A stretch of DNA of 50,786 bases from Rhodospirillales bacterium (GTDB lineage: Bacteria; Pseudomonadota; Alphaproteobacteria; Reyranellales; Reyranellaceae). The DNA is taken from positions 1 through 50,786 of the forward strand of contig JACPOB010000145.1 of the NCBI GenBank assembly GCA_016185145.1, read 5' to 3'. The notes under the pieces are model-generated. The model was not told the origin of the DNA and ran no database searches. It saw only the letters and a list, made by a program, of their open reading frames with translations. Made by a program: the position numbers and the translations under genes. Shown here one piece after another: positions 41,194-47,770 of this stretch; positions within the stretch are counted from its first letter, which is position 1, and the number at the start of each line of letters is the position of its first letter.

Positions 41194-41220
41194 GGTCCCT
41201 TCGGCTACGCTCAGGGCAGG
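41143..41220. repeat. Inverted repeat of the CATCCTGAGCG type overlapping the MFS gene end
   Basis: The left arm (GGTCATCCTGAGCGCAGCGA AGGATCTCAT) and the right arm (ATGAGGTCCCTTCGGCTACG CTCAGGGCAG) are imperfect reverse complements around CGG-rich centre. The MFS coding frame continues through the left arm and its TGA stop (41191-41193) lies at the start of the right arm. Confidence 0.7.
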
Positions 41221-41249
41221 CCTTCACTGCGCTCAGGCCGACATGAGAG

Positions 41250-42107
41250 TCAGATGACCCGCTGCGTCCGCGCGAACGCCATGTACAGCTCGTGCGCTTG
41301 CCGGCCGATCGGGCCGGGCTGCAGGTCGCGGCTTTCGTAGCGGCTGACCGGCTGCACCTTGCCGGCATTGCCGGTGGTGAACATCTCGTCGCAATTGTCG
41401 AGGTCGGCCGTCGTCACCGTGCGCTCGTCGACCGTGATGCCGGCGTTGCGCAGCAGCTTCACCGTGCGGTTGCGCGTGATGCCGGCGAGGAAGCTGCCGT
41501 TGGGCACCGGCGTGCTGACGACGCCGTTCTTGGCGAGGAAGATGTTGGAGCTGCAGGTCTCGGCCACGTTGCCAAGCGCATCGAGCACGATGCCGTTCTG
41601 GAAGCCACGCTCCAGCATCTCGGCGACGCCGCGGCTGGAGTTGGGATAGAGGCACGAGGCCTTGGCGTCGGTCGGCGCGCTCTCCGGCGTCGGCCGGCGG
41701 ATCGAGCGGCAGAGGCCGAGCGTCAGCGGCGTGCCGGCGCGCATCGGCGCGTGATAGACGCAGAGCAGGAACTGCGTGGAATCGCCGTCGACCGAGATCG
41801 GCCCCTGGCCGCCCTTGGTCGCCCAGAACATCGGCCGCACATAGAGCTCGGCCTTGGGCCCGAAGCGGCGGACCGCCTCGTGCATCAGGTCGAGGATCTC
41901 CTTGGCGGTCTTGGTCGGCTTCAGTCCCAGCGCGCGCGCCGAGCGCACGACGCGTTCCGCATGGAGATCGAGATCCGGCCCGCAGCCCTCGAAGGCGCGG
42001 CCGCCGTCGAATACCATCGAGCCTAGCCAGAAGGCGTGGTCGCGCGGGCCCAGGATCGCCGGGTTGCCCTCGTGCCAGGTGCCGTTCCAGTAGGTGAGCG
42101 TGTCCAT
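41250..42107 (-). CDS. Class IV aminotransferase (branched-chain type)
   Basis: A PLP-dependent transaminase of fold type IV (285 aa), like branched-chain amino acid or D-amino acid aminotransferases. The catalytic Lys is in TDAKASCLYPNSSRGVAEM. The signature block VLDALGNVAETCSSNIFLAKNG with Glu, and GSFLAGITRNRTVKLLRNAGI, fit BCAT. It starts MDTLTYWNGTWHEGNPAILGPRDHAFWLGSMVFDG, as in BCAT-like proteins. Substrate choice within class IV is uncertain. It is divergent from the EamA gene by 43 bases. Confidence 0.88.
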   Translation of the reverse strand: MDTLTYWNGTWHEGNPAILGPRDHAFWLGSMVFDGGRAFEGCGPDLDLHAERVVRSARALGLKPTKTAKEILDLMHEAVRRFGPKAELYVRPMFWATKGGQGPISVDGDSTQFLLCVYHAPMRAGTPLTLGLCRSIRRPTPESAPTDAKASCLYPNSSRGVAEMLERGFQNGIVLDALGNVAETCSSNIFLAKNGVVSTPVPNGSFLAGITRNRTVKLLRNAGITVDERTVTTADLDNCDEMFTTGNAGKVQPVSRYESRDLQPGPIGRQAHELYMAFARTQRVI

Positions 42108-42150
42108 TTTCCTCAGTTCTCCGGTCGGAAGCCGGCGCTTCTAGCAGACC

Positions 42151-43032
42151 ATGACCGGCGCGGCCATCCTGGCCCCCACCCTATTGGCGCTGGGTGCGGC
42201 ATTCTGTTTCGCCCTGGCATTGATCCTGACCCAGTACGGCCTGCGCACCGTCCCGTCCTGGCGTTCGCCGATCTACACCATCGGCAGCTCCATGGTGGCA
42301 GCATGGGTGGGCGCACTGCTGTTCGTCGACTGGCAGGGTTTCGATTGGCGGGCGGCGCTGATCTTTGCCGGCGTCGGCTGCGTCGTCTTTCCGGTCGTGG
42401 TGTCGATCCTGTCCGTGCGCTCCAACGAGCTGCTGGGTCCCGCCGTCGCCGGCGCCGCGGGCAATGTCACGCCGCTCTTTGCCGTGCTGTTCGCCGTCCT
42501 TCTCCTCGGCGAGCGCATCGGCCTGGGACAGGTCGCGGGCCTGCTGCTGGTCGTGATGGGTGTCGCCCTGATGGCGCTGCGCGGCGGCGCCGGAGGCCGA
42601 CAGTGGCCGATCTGGGTGCTGGGGCTGCCGCTCGCCGCCGCCCTCGTGCGCGGCGCCATCCAGCCCGCGATCAAGGCGGCGCTGGCGATCTGGCACGAGC
42701 CGCTGGCGGCAGCCGCGATCGGCTATTCGCTGTCGACGGTGGTGATCTTGCTGCTCGTCGGCCGACGTGCGCTTGCCGCCGGTCCGCCCGATCGCATCGG
42801 CCTGCTGTGGTTCATCGGTGTCGGCATGTCGAACGGCACGGCGACCTTTCTTCTTTATGCGGCGCTCGGCCTGGGCTCGATCGCCGTGGTGGCGCCCCTG
42901 GTCGCCATCTTTCCATTGATCGCCGTCGTGCTGAGCTACTTCCTGCTGCGCGATGAGAAGCTGCACGTGATCGGCTTGCTGGGAATCGTCGTCAGCGTTG
43001 CCGGCGTCATATTGCTGCTGGTGGGAACCTGA
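42151..43032 (+). CDS. EamA/DMT superfamily transporter
   Basis: A ten-helix membrane protein (293 aa) with two EamA repeats: helices 1-5 (PTLLALGAAFCFALALILTQYGL ... NVTPLFAVLFAVLLLGERIGLGQVAGLLLVVMGVALMAL) and helices 6-10 (... SIAVVAPLVAIFPLIAVVLSYFLLRDEKLHVIGLLGIVVSVAGVILLLV). The conserved LGERI/DEKL positions after helices 4 and 9 are typical of amino-acid/metabolite exporters. Substrate unknown. Confidence 0.9.
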   Translation: MTGAAILAPTLLALGAAFCFALALILTQYGLRTVPSWRSPIYTIGSSMVAAWVGALLFVDWQGFDWRAALIFAGVGCVVFPVVVSILSVRSNELLGPAVAGAAGNVTPLFAVLFAVLLLGERIGLGQVAGLLLVVMGVALMALRGGAGGRQWPIWVLGLPLAAALVRGAIQPAIKAALAIWHEPLAAAAIGYSLSTVVILLLVGRRALAAGPPDRIGLLWFIGVGMSNGTATFLLYAALGLGSIAVVAPLVAIFPLIAVVLSYFLLRDEKLHVIGLLGIVVSVAGVILLLVGT

Positions 43033-43164
43033 CGATGGCGGAAAAGCGGCGGAATGGGCGCCTGAATTCCTCCGATTGGCCCGAAACGCCCGGGGGATGG
43101 CTTGCGTAATACCCTTCACCAGCGCGGTACCCCTCTGTTTGAACCGCGCAATAGGAGGCAAGTC

Positions 43165-43608
43165 ATGTTGAAGCGTTTGGCGATCACGTCCCTGGCCGCC
43201 GCCGCGTTCTTCTCGACGGCGACGGTCGTCACGGCGCCGTTCACACCGGCTGACGCGCAGGTGACCATCACGTTCGGGTCGCCGCCTCCGCCGCCTCGCT
43301 ATGAGGTCGTGCCGGCGCCGCGCTCCGGCTACATCTGGTCGCCGGGCCACTACGAGCTGATCCACGATCAGTACGTGTGGCGTCCGGGTCAGTGGCTGAC
43401 CGCGCGCCCGGGCTACCGCTACGTGGCGCCGACTTGGGCGCAGGTCAACAACCGCTGGCAGTACACGCCGAGCCGCTGGGATCGCGACGGCGACGGCATC
43501 CCGAACCGCTACGACCGGTACGACAACCGGCGCAATGGCGCCTGGGGCGACCGCGATCACGACGGCGTGCCCAACGCCTTCGATGCCTGGGACAACCGTC
43601 GTCGCTAG
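43165..43608 (+). CDS. Secreted YXWGXW-repeat protein with calcium-type motifs
   Basis: A 147-residue exported protein: signal peptide to about res 32 (MLKRLAITSLAAAAFFSTATVVTAP...ADA), Pro-rich lead (GSPPPPPRYEVVPAPRSGY), Trp/Tyr-rich repeats of the YXWGXW type (GYIWSPGHYELIHDQYVWRPGQWL and on), and two DxDxDG motifs near the end (DRDGDGIPNRYDR and DRDHDGVPNAFDAW) like thrombospondin type-3 calcium repeats. It has an AGGAGG site 6 bases before ATG 43165. It is followed by a strong terminator. Probably a small envelope protein; function unknown. Confidence 0.85.
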   Translation: MLKRLAITSLAAAAFFSTATVVTAPFTPADAQVTITFGSPPPPPRYEVVPAPRSGYIWSPGHYELIHDQYVWRPGQWLTARPGYRYVAPTWAQVNNRWQYTPSRWDRDGDGIPNRYDRYDNRRNGAWGDRDHDGVPNAFDAWDNRRR

Positions 43609-43638
43609 CCAAGCGTAGCGTTGCGTCGCGTAGGAAGG

Positions 43639-43669
43639 GCGGGCCCGCAAAACGGGCCCGCTTTTCTTT
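43639..43669 (+). terminator. Rho-independent terminator after the YXWGXW gene
   Basis: A 9-bp perfect GC stem (GCGGGCCCG, 43639-43647, with CGGGCCCGC, 43653-43661) around CAAAA, followed by TTTTCTTT. Clear plus-strand terminator. Confidence 0.92.
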
Positions 43670-43682
43670 GGTCCCCGCGCGC

Positions 43683-43752
43683 TCATGAGCGAGCCGGAGG
43701 CTCGCGGTCCGGAAGAGCATGACGCGCCACTGGAGTGGCGCGCGCCCAGCGA
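43683..43752. repeat. Compound palindrome, near copy of 12031-12097
   Basis: Starts TCATGAGCGAGCCGGAGG and carries two hairpins (GAGCGAGCCGGAGGCTCGC; GCGCCACTGGAGTGGCGC), ending CCCAGCGA. The first 29 bases are identical to 12031-12059, and the rest differs by small insertions. It lies just downstream of the terminator and upstream of the UxaA gene. Confidence 0.75.
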
Positions 43753-43781
43753 GTACCCTCGCCTCATCGGAGGAAATGACA

Positions 43782-45293
43782 ATGGCGGCACCGCTCACCA
43801 TCCGGCTGCATCCGGCCGACAACGTCGTCGTGGCGCGCATGGACATCCTGCCCGGCACCAAGATCGCGGGCGAGGTGGCGGCAGCGACGCGCGTGCCGCC
43901 GGGCCACAAGATCCTGACCCGCGCGGTGAAGCAGGGCGAGCCGCTGCGCAAGTACAATCAGATCATCGGCTTCGCGACCGAGGATCTCGCACCCGGCGCG
44001 CACATCCACACGCACAACTGTGTGATGGGTGACTTCGAGCGCGACTATGCCTTCTGTGCCGACGCTCGGCCGACCGATCACATCACGCCGGCCGCGACCT
44101 TCATGGGCTATCGCCGCGCCGACGGCCGCGCGGCGACGCGCAACTATATCGGCATCGTCACCACGGTGAACTGCTCGGCCGCGACCAGCCGCATGATCGC
44201 GGCCAGGCTCGAACCCATGCTCGCGCAATATTCCAACATCGACGGCGTCGTGCCGCTGACGCACGGCGGGGGCTGCGGCATGGCGGCGTCCGGACTCGAG
44301 ATGGACGTGCTGCGCCGTACGCTCGCCGGCTACACGCGCCATCCCAACATGGCGGCCGTTGTCGTGCTGGGGCTGGGCTGCGAGACCAACCAGATCGCAG
44401 GCTTGATGAATGCCGAGGGACTGAAAGAAGGGCCGAAGCTGATCCCGATGGCGATCCAGGACGAAGGCGGCGTCTCCAGGACCGTGATGCGCGCCGTCGG
44501 CTTCCTGAAGGAGCTGCTGCCCGAGGCCAACAACGTCCAGCGCGAGCCGATCCCGGCCAGCGAATTGATCCTGGCGTTGCAGTGCGGCGGATCGGACGGC
44601 TATTCCGGCATCTCGGCCAATCCGGCGCTGGGTGCGGCGGTCGATCTGCTGGTGCGTCATGGCGGCACCGCCGTGCTGTCGGAGACGCCGGAGATCTATG
44701 GCGCCGAGCATCTGTTGACGCGCCGCGCGGTGAGCAAAGAGGTCGGCGAGAAGATCGTGCGCCGCATCAAGTGGTGGGAGGATCACTGTGCTCGCACTGG
44801 CGGTGAGATGAACAACAATCCATCGCCCGGCAACAAGGCGGGCGGACTCACCACCATCCTGGAGAAGTCCTTGGGTGCAGTTGCGAAGGGCGGCACCACC
44901 AACCTCGTCGATGTGTACGAATATGCACAGCCGATCACCGCCAAGGGCTTCGTCTACATGGATTCGCCGGGCTACGACCCCGTCTCGGCGACCGGCCAGG
45001 TAGCCGGCGGCGCCAATGTGCTGTGCTTCACCACCGGCCGCGGCAGCGTGTTCGGTTGTAAGCCGACGCCCTCACTCAAGCTTGCAACGAATAGCTCCCT
45101 CTATCGGCGCATGACTGACGACATGGACATCAATTGCGGCACGGTCGTCGACGGTGAGGAGACGATTCAGGACAACGGCAAGCGTATCTTCGACCTGATT
45201 CTGCGCACTGCATCGGGACAGAAGACCAAGTCCGAAGCTTTAGGCATAGGCGATGACGAATTCGAGCCCTGGAAAATCGGCGCCACAATGTGA
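43782..45293 (+). CDS. UxaA-type altronate/galactarate dehydratase family protein
   Basis: A sugar-acid dehydratase family enzyme (503 aa), probably removing water from an aldonate such as altronate or galactarate to give a 2-keto-3-deoxy acid. The N-terminal SAF domain (HPADNVVVARMDILPGTKI ... PGAHIHTHN) is followed by the large UxaA domain with YIGIVTTVNCSAATSRMIA, PLTHGGGCGM, VVVLGLGCETNQIAGL, LQCGGSDGYSGISANPALG, NNNPSPGNKAGGLTTILEKSLG and CFTTGRGSVFGCKPTPSLKL. Conserved Cys in GGGCG, GLGCE and FGCK are the likely Fe ligands. The ATG at 43782 has GGAGG at a spacing of 8 bases; the ATG at 43776 would be too close. Exact substrate unknown. Confidence 0.9.
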   Translation: MAAPLTIRLHPADNVVVARMDILPGTKIAGEVAAATRVPPGHKILTRAVKQGEPLRKYNQIIGFATEDLAPGAHIHTHNCVMGDFERDYAFCADARPTDHITPAATFMGYRRADGRAATRNYIGIVTTVNCSAATSRMIAARLEPMLAQYSNIDGVVPLTHGGGCGMAASGLEMDVLRRTLAGYTRHPNMAAVVVLGLGCETNQIAGLMNAEGLKEGPKLIPMAIQDEGGVSRTVMRAVGFLKELLPEANNVQREPIPASELILALQCGGSDGYSGISANPALGAAVDLLVRHGGTAVLSETPEIYGAEHLLTRRAVSKEVGEKIVRRIKWWEDHCARTGGEMNNNPSPGNKAGGLTTILEKSLGAVAKGGTTNLVDVYEYAQPITAKGFVYMDSPGYDPVSATGQVAGGANVLCFTTGRGSVFGCKPTPSLKLATNSSLYRRMTDDMDINCGTVVDGEETIQDNGKRIFDLILRTASGQKTKSEALGIGDDEFEPWKIGATM

Positions 45294-45313
45294 ACAGCGT
45301 TTAGGCAACCAAC

Positions 45314-45342
45314 TTGACTTGGCGGCGTTAGGTGCCCATATG
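45314..45342 (+). promoter_or_regulatory. Candidate promoter for the cold shock gene
   Basis: TTGACT (45314-45319) is separated by exactly 17 bases from CATATG (45337-45342), the best sigma-70-like pair in the 220-base gap. It would give a leader of roughly 165 bases before the cold shock gene, which fits the long 5' untranslated leaders of such genes. The -10 match is weak. Confidence 0.4.
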
Positions 45343-45513
45343 CGGCCCTACGACTTACGAACTTGGCCTTGCCTTGGCGGCCCTGCCCACAGCGGCTACG
45401 GACTCCCCCCACGCGCTAATTCCCAAATTCTTCGAGTTGTCGCGGACCGTTGCAACGAGCGCGCGGGCCGTGCGTGTATTCGTCAAGACTAGAACGGCCG
45501 AGGAGAGAGAGTG

Positions 45514-45720
45514 ATGGCTACTGGTACGGTGAAGTGGTTCAACGCCACCAAGGGTTTCGGGTTCATCCAGCCGAGCGACGGCGGCAAGGATGTGTTCGTG
45601 CATATCAGCGCGGTCGAGCGTTCGGGCCTGAACGGCCTCAACGAGGGCCAGAAGATCAGCTACGAGATCGCCACCGAGCGCGGCCGTTCGGCGGCCGTGA
45701 ACCTCAAGTCGGCCGACTGA
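45514..45720 (+). CDS. cspA: Cold shock protein
   Basis: A 68-residue single cold shock domain protein that binds single-stranded RNA and DNA and unwinds RNA secondary structure. The motifs are intact: GTVKWFNATKGFGFI (RNP-1-type KGFGFI) and DVFVHISAV (RNP-2-type), then EGQKISYEIATERGRSAAVNLKSAD. The start ATG 45514 follows an AGGAGAGAGAGTG site. It has a long upstream leader. The 60-codon reading frame in that leader (45332-45514) has no similarity I recognise and is not called as a gene. Confidence 0.96.
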   Translation: MATGTVKWFNATKGFGFIQPSDGGKDVFVHISAVERSGLNGLNEGQKISYEIATERGRSAAVNLKSAD

Positions 45721-45724
45721 TTAA

Positions 45725-46183
45725 TTGAAGATCGTCCCCCTCGTCGAACGTCCCGAGCTCGTCGATCAAGTCGCGGCCTGGGGCTTCGGCGAGTGGGGGC
45801 ATCTCAATCCAGGCCAGACGCTGCAATCGCGCTCTGCCTGTATCCGCGAGATGATGAACATCGATCGGGTGCCGATCGTACTCGTCGCTCTCGACGACGC
45901 CGGCACCCTGGTCGGCACTGCTTCCCTTCTGTTCGATGATCTCGAGGGCGATCCACGCAACCCGTGGCTCGCCAGCGTGTTCGTGCCGGCCGAGCAACGT
46001 GGCAAGGGCATTGCGTCGGCGCTGGTTACCGCCATCGAGAATGCGGCGCGCCGGATCGGCTATCCCACTCTTTATCTCTTCACCACATCGGCATCGCGCC
46101 TCTACGCCGGCCTCGGCTGGCGCGCCCTTGAGCGCCGCGAGTATCGCGGCGAACATATCCAGGTGATGGACAAGACGCTGTAG
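45725..46183 (+). CDS. GNAT-family N-acetyltransferase
   Basis: An acetyl-CoA-dependent acyltransferase (152 aa). The acetyl-CoA loop is VFVPAEQRGKGIASALVTAIENAARRIGYPTLYLFT (motif A, R/Q-x-x-G-x-G/A), with the C-terminal Y-strand RLYAGLGWRALERREYRGEHIQVMDKTL. The start is a TTG at 45725 only 4 bases after the cold shock gene stop, with no clear ribosome site, so it is probably translationally coupled. The start is the least certain part; the conserved domain itself is solid. Confidence 0.85.
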   Translation: MKIVPLVERPELVDQVAAWGFGEWGHLNPGQTLQSRSACIREMMNIDRVPIVLVALDDAGTLVGTASLLFDDLEGDPRNPWLASVFVPAEQRGKGIASALVTAIENAARRIGYPTLYLFTTSASRLYAGLGWRALERREYRGEHIQVMDKTL

Positions 46184-46195
46184 TCTTGGAACGCG

Positions 46196-46275
46196 TCATG
46201 ATCTTCCGGACCGCGAGTCTGCGGCTCGCTCATGATCATGGGCGAGCCCCAGACTCGCGGTCCGGAAGATCATGA
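46196..46275. repeat. 80-bp near-perfect palindrome
   Basis: Arms 46196-46235 and 46236-46275 are reverse complements over 40 bases with only two mismatches and no spacer. The arms carry TCATGATCTTCCGGACCGCG and an inner GCGAG...CTCGC hairpin, as in the element at 8206-8290. It lies 12 bases after the GNAT stop. The next gene's ribosome site (GGGGAG) begins just beyond it. Confidence 0.85.
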
Positions 46276-46288
46276 AAGGGGAGAAGCC

Positions 46289-47674
46289 ATGCCTGACGAC
46301 CTGCATTACCTGTCGCTCGACGAGGTCGCCCGGCGACTGAAGGCACGCAAGCTTTCGTCGGTCGAGGCGACCGAGGCATTGCTCGATCGCACCGCCAGGC
46401 TCGATCCCAAGCTCAAGAGCTACGCCACGGTCACCTCCGAGCGCGCGCTGGCCGACGCCAGGCACCTCGATGCCGAGACTGCTGCCGGCAAGTCGCGCGG
46501 CCCGCTGCACGGCGTGCCGATCGCGGTCAAGGATCTGTGCGATACCGAAGGCGTGCCGACGGCCGCCGGCATGGCGATCCGTCGCGACCATGTGCCGACC
46601 AAGGATGCAACGGTCGTAGCCCGGCTGAAGCAGGCGGGCGCGGTGATCCTGGGCAAGCTGCAGATGACCGAGGGCGCCTACGGTCTGCATCACCCATCGA
46701 TCGATCCGCCTGTAAACCCGTTCAACGCCGCCTACTGGACCGGCGTCTCGTCGTCGGGCTCGGGCGTGGCGACCGCGGCGGGGCTCTGCTTCGCTTCGCT
46801 GGGTTCCGATACCGGCGGTTCGATCCGCTTTCCCTCGACCATGAGCGGACTGAGCGGGCTCAAGCCGACCTGGGGGCGCGTCAGCCGGGCCGGCGTCTTT
46901 CCGCTCGCCGAATCGCTCGATCATGTCGGGCCGATGTGCCGCACCGCCCTGGATGCCGCCATCGTGCTCGGCATCATTGCCGGCGTCGACTCCGACGATC
47001 CGACCTCCGCACCACAGCCCGTACCGGACTATGCCGCCGCGACCGGCGCCGGTGTGACAGGCAAGCGGATAGGCGTCCCGAAAAACCTGCTTGGCGCCGA
47101 TCCCGACTGCCAACGCGCGCTCGACGGCGCGTCAGCGGCCTTGGCACGGCAGGGAGCCCGGCTGGTCGACGTCACGCTGCCGGATCTCGATGAGGCGACG
47201 AAGCAGTGGCTGCCGCTGTGCGGCGTCGAAGCGGCGCTGGCCCACGAGGCGACATTTCCGGCACGGCGCGCCGAATACGGCGCCGAATTCGCGGCCCTGC
47301 TCGACCTTGGCCGCGACGTTTCGGGTCTCCAACTCGCCCGCATGCAGCGCACGCGTGCACGGGTGACCGGCGAGCTCGAGCGGCTGCTGGCCTCGATCGA
47401 CCTGCTCCTGCTGCCGGCGATGGGGGTTGCTGCTCCCTCCCTGGCCGCCATGAAGGCACGCACGCCGCAGACCATCACGTCGCGGCTGCGCTACACCGCT
47501 CCGCTCGACATGAGCGGTCATCCCACACTCACCCTGCCGGGCGGCATGACGGCCGACGGCGTCCCGGTCGGCTTCCAGATCGTCGGCCGCAGCTTCGATG
47601 AAGCGGCAATCCTGGCCGCCGGCCATGCCTTCCAGCAGGTCACCGACTGGCATACGAGGCGTCCGCCGCTTTAG
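46289..47674 (+). CDS. Amidase signature family hydrolase
   Basis: A Ser-cisSer-Lys amidohydrolase (461 aa) that hydrolyses amide bonds. The catalytic Lys81 is in GVPIAVKDLCDTEG. The signature GVSSSGSGVATAAGLCFASLGSDTGGSIRFP carries the cis-Ser and the nucleophile Ser178. C-terminal blocks LLLLPAMGVAAPS and PTLTLPGGMTADGVPVGFQIVGR fit GatA-like amidases. Start: ATG 46289 with a GGGGAG site 7 bases upstream (MPDDLHYLSLDEVARRL). The substrate is unknown; it is a stand-alone amidase, not the GatCAB subunit. Confidence 0.93.
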   Translation: MPDDLHYLSLDEVARRLKARKLSSVEATEALLDRTARLDPKLKSYATVTSERALADARHLDAETAAGKSRGPLHGVPIAVKDLCDTEGVPTAAGMAIRRDHVPTKDATVVARLKQAGAVILGKLQMTEGAYGLHHPSIDPPVNPFNAAYWTGVSSSGSGVATAAGLCFASLGSDTGGSIRFPSTMSGLSGLKPTWGRVSRAGVFPLAESLDHVGPMCRTALDAAIVLGIIAGVDSDDPTSAPQPVPDYAAATGAGVTGKRIGVPKNLLGADPDCQRALDGASAALARQGARLVDVTLPDLDEATKQWLPLCGVEAALAHEATFPARRAEYGAEFAALLDLGRDVSGLQLARMQRTRARVTGELERLLASIDLLLLPAMGVAAPSLAAMKARTPQTITSRLRYTAPLDMSGHPTLTLPGGMTADGVPVGFQIVGRSFDEAAILAAGHAFQQVTDWHTRRPPL

Positions 47675-47770
47675 TCGCACCGATCGTTGCATGGACGGTG
47701 AAGGCTCAATCGGCTAGAATCGGCCGTCCCCTCAAAAGCCGCTGACAGCGCGCTCCACGACGGCTGGTTC

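Noticed and set aside
45332..45514. A 60-codon frame in the cold shock gene leader
   Set aside because: No ribosome site, no recognisable similarity, and it lies in a region better explained as the csp leader.
47687..47720. TTGCAT...TAGAAT as a promoter for the cyclase
   Set aside because: The spacing is 22 bases, too long for a sigma-70 promoter, and the -35 match is weak.
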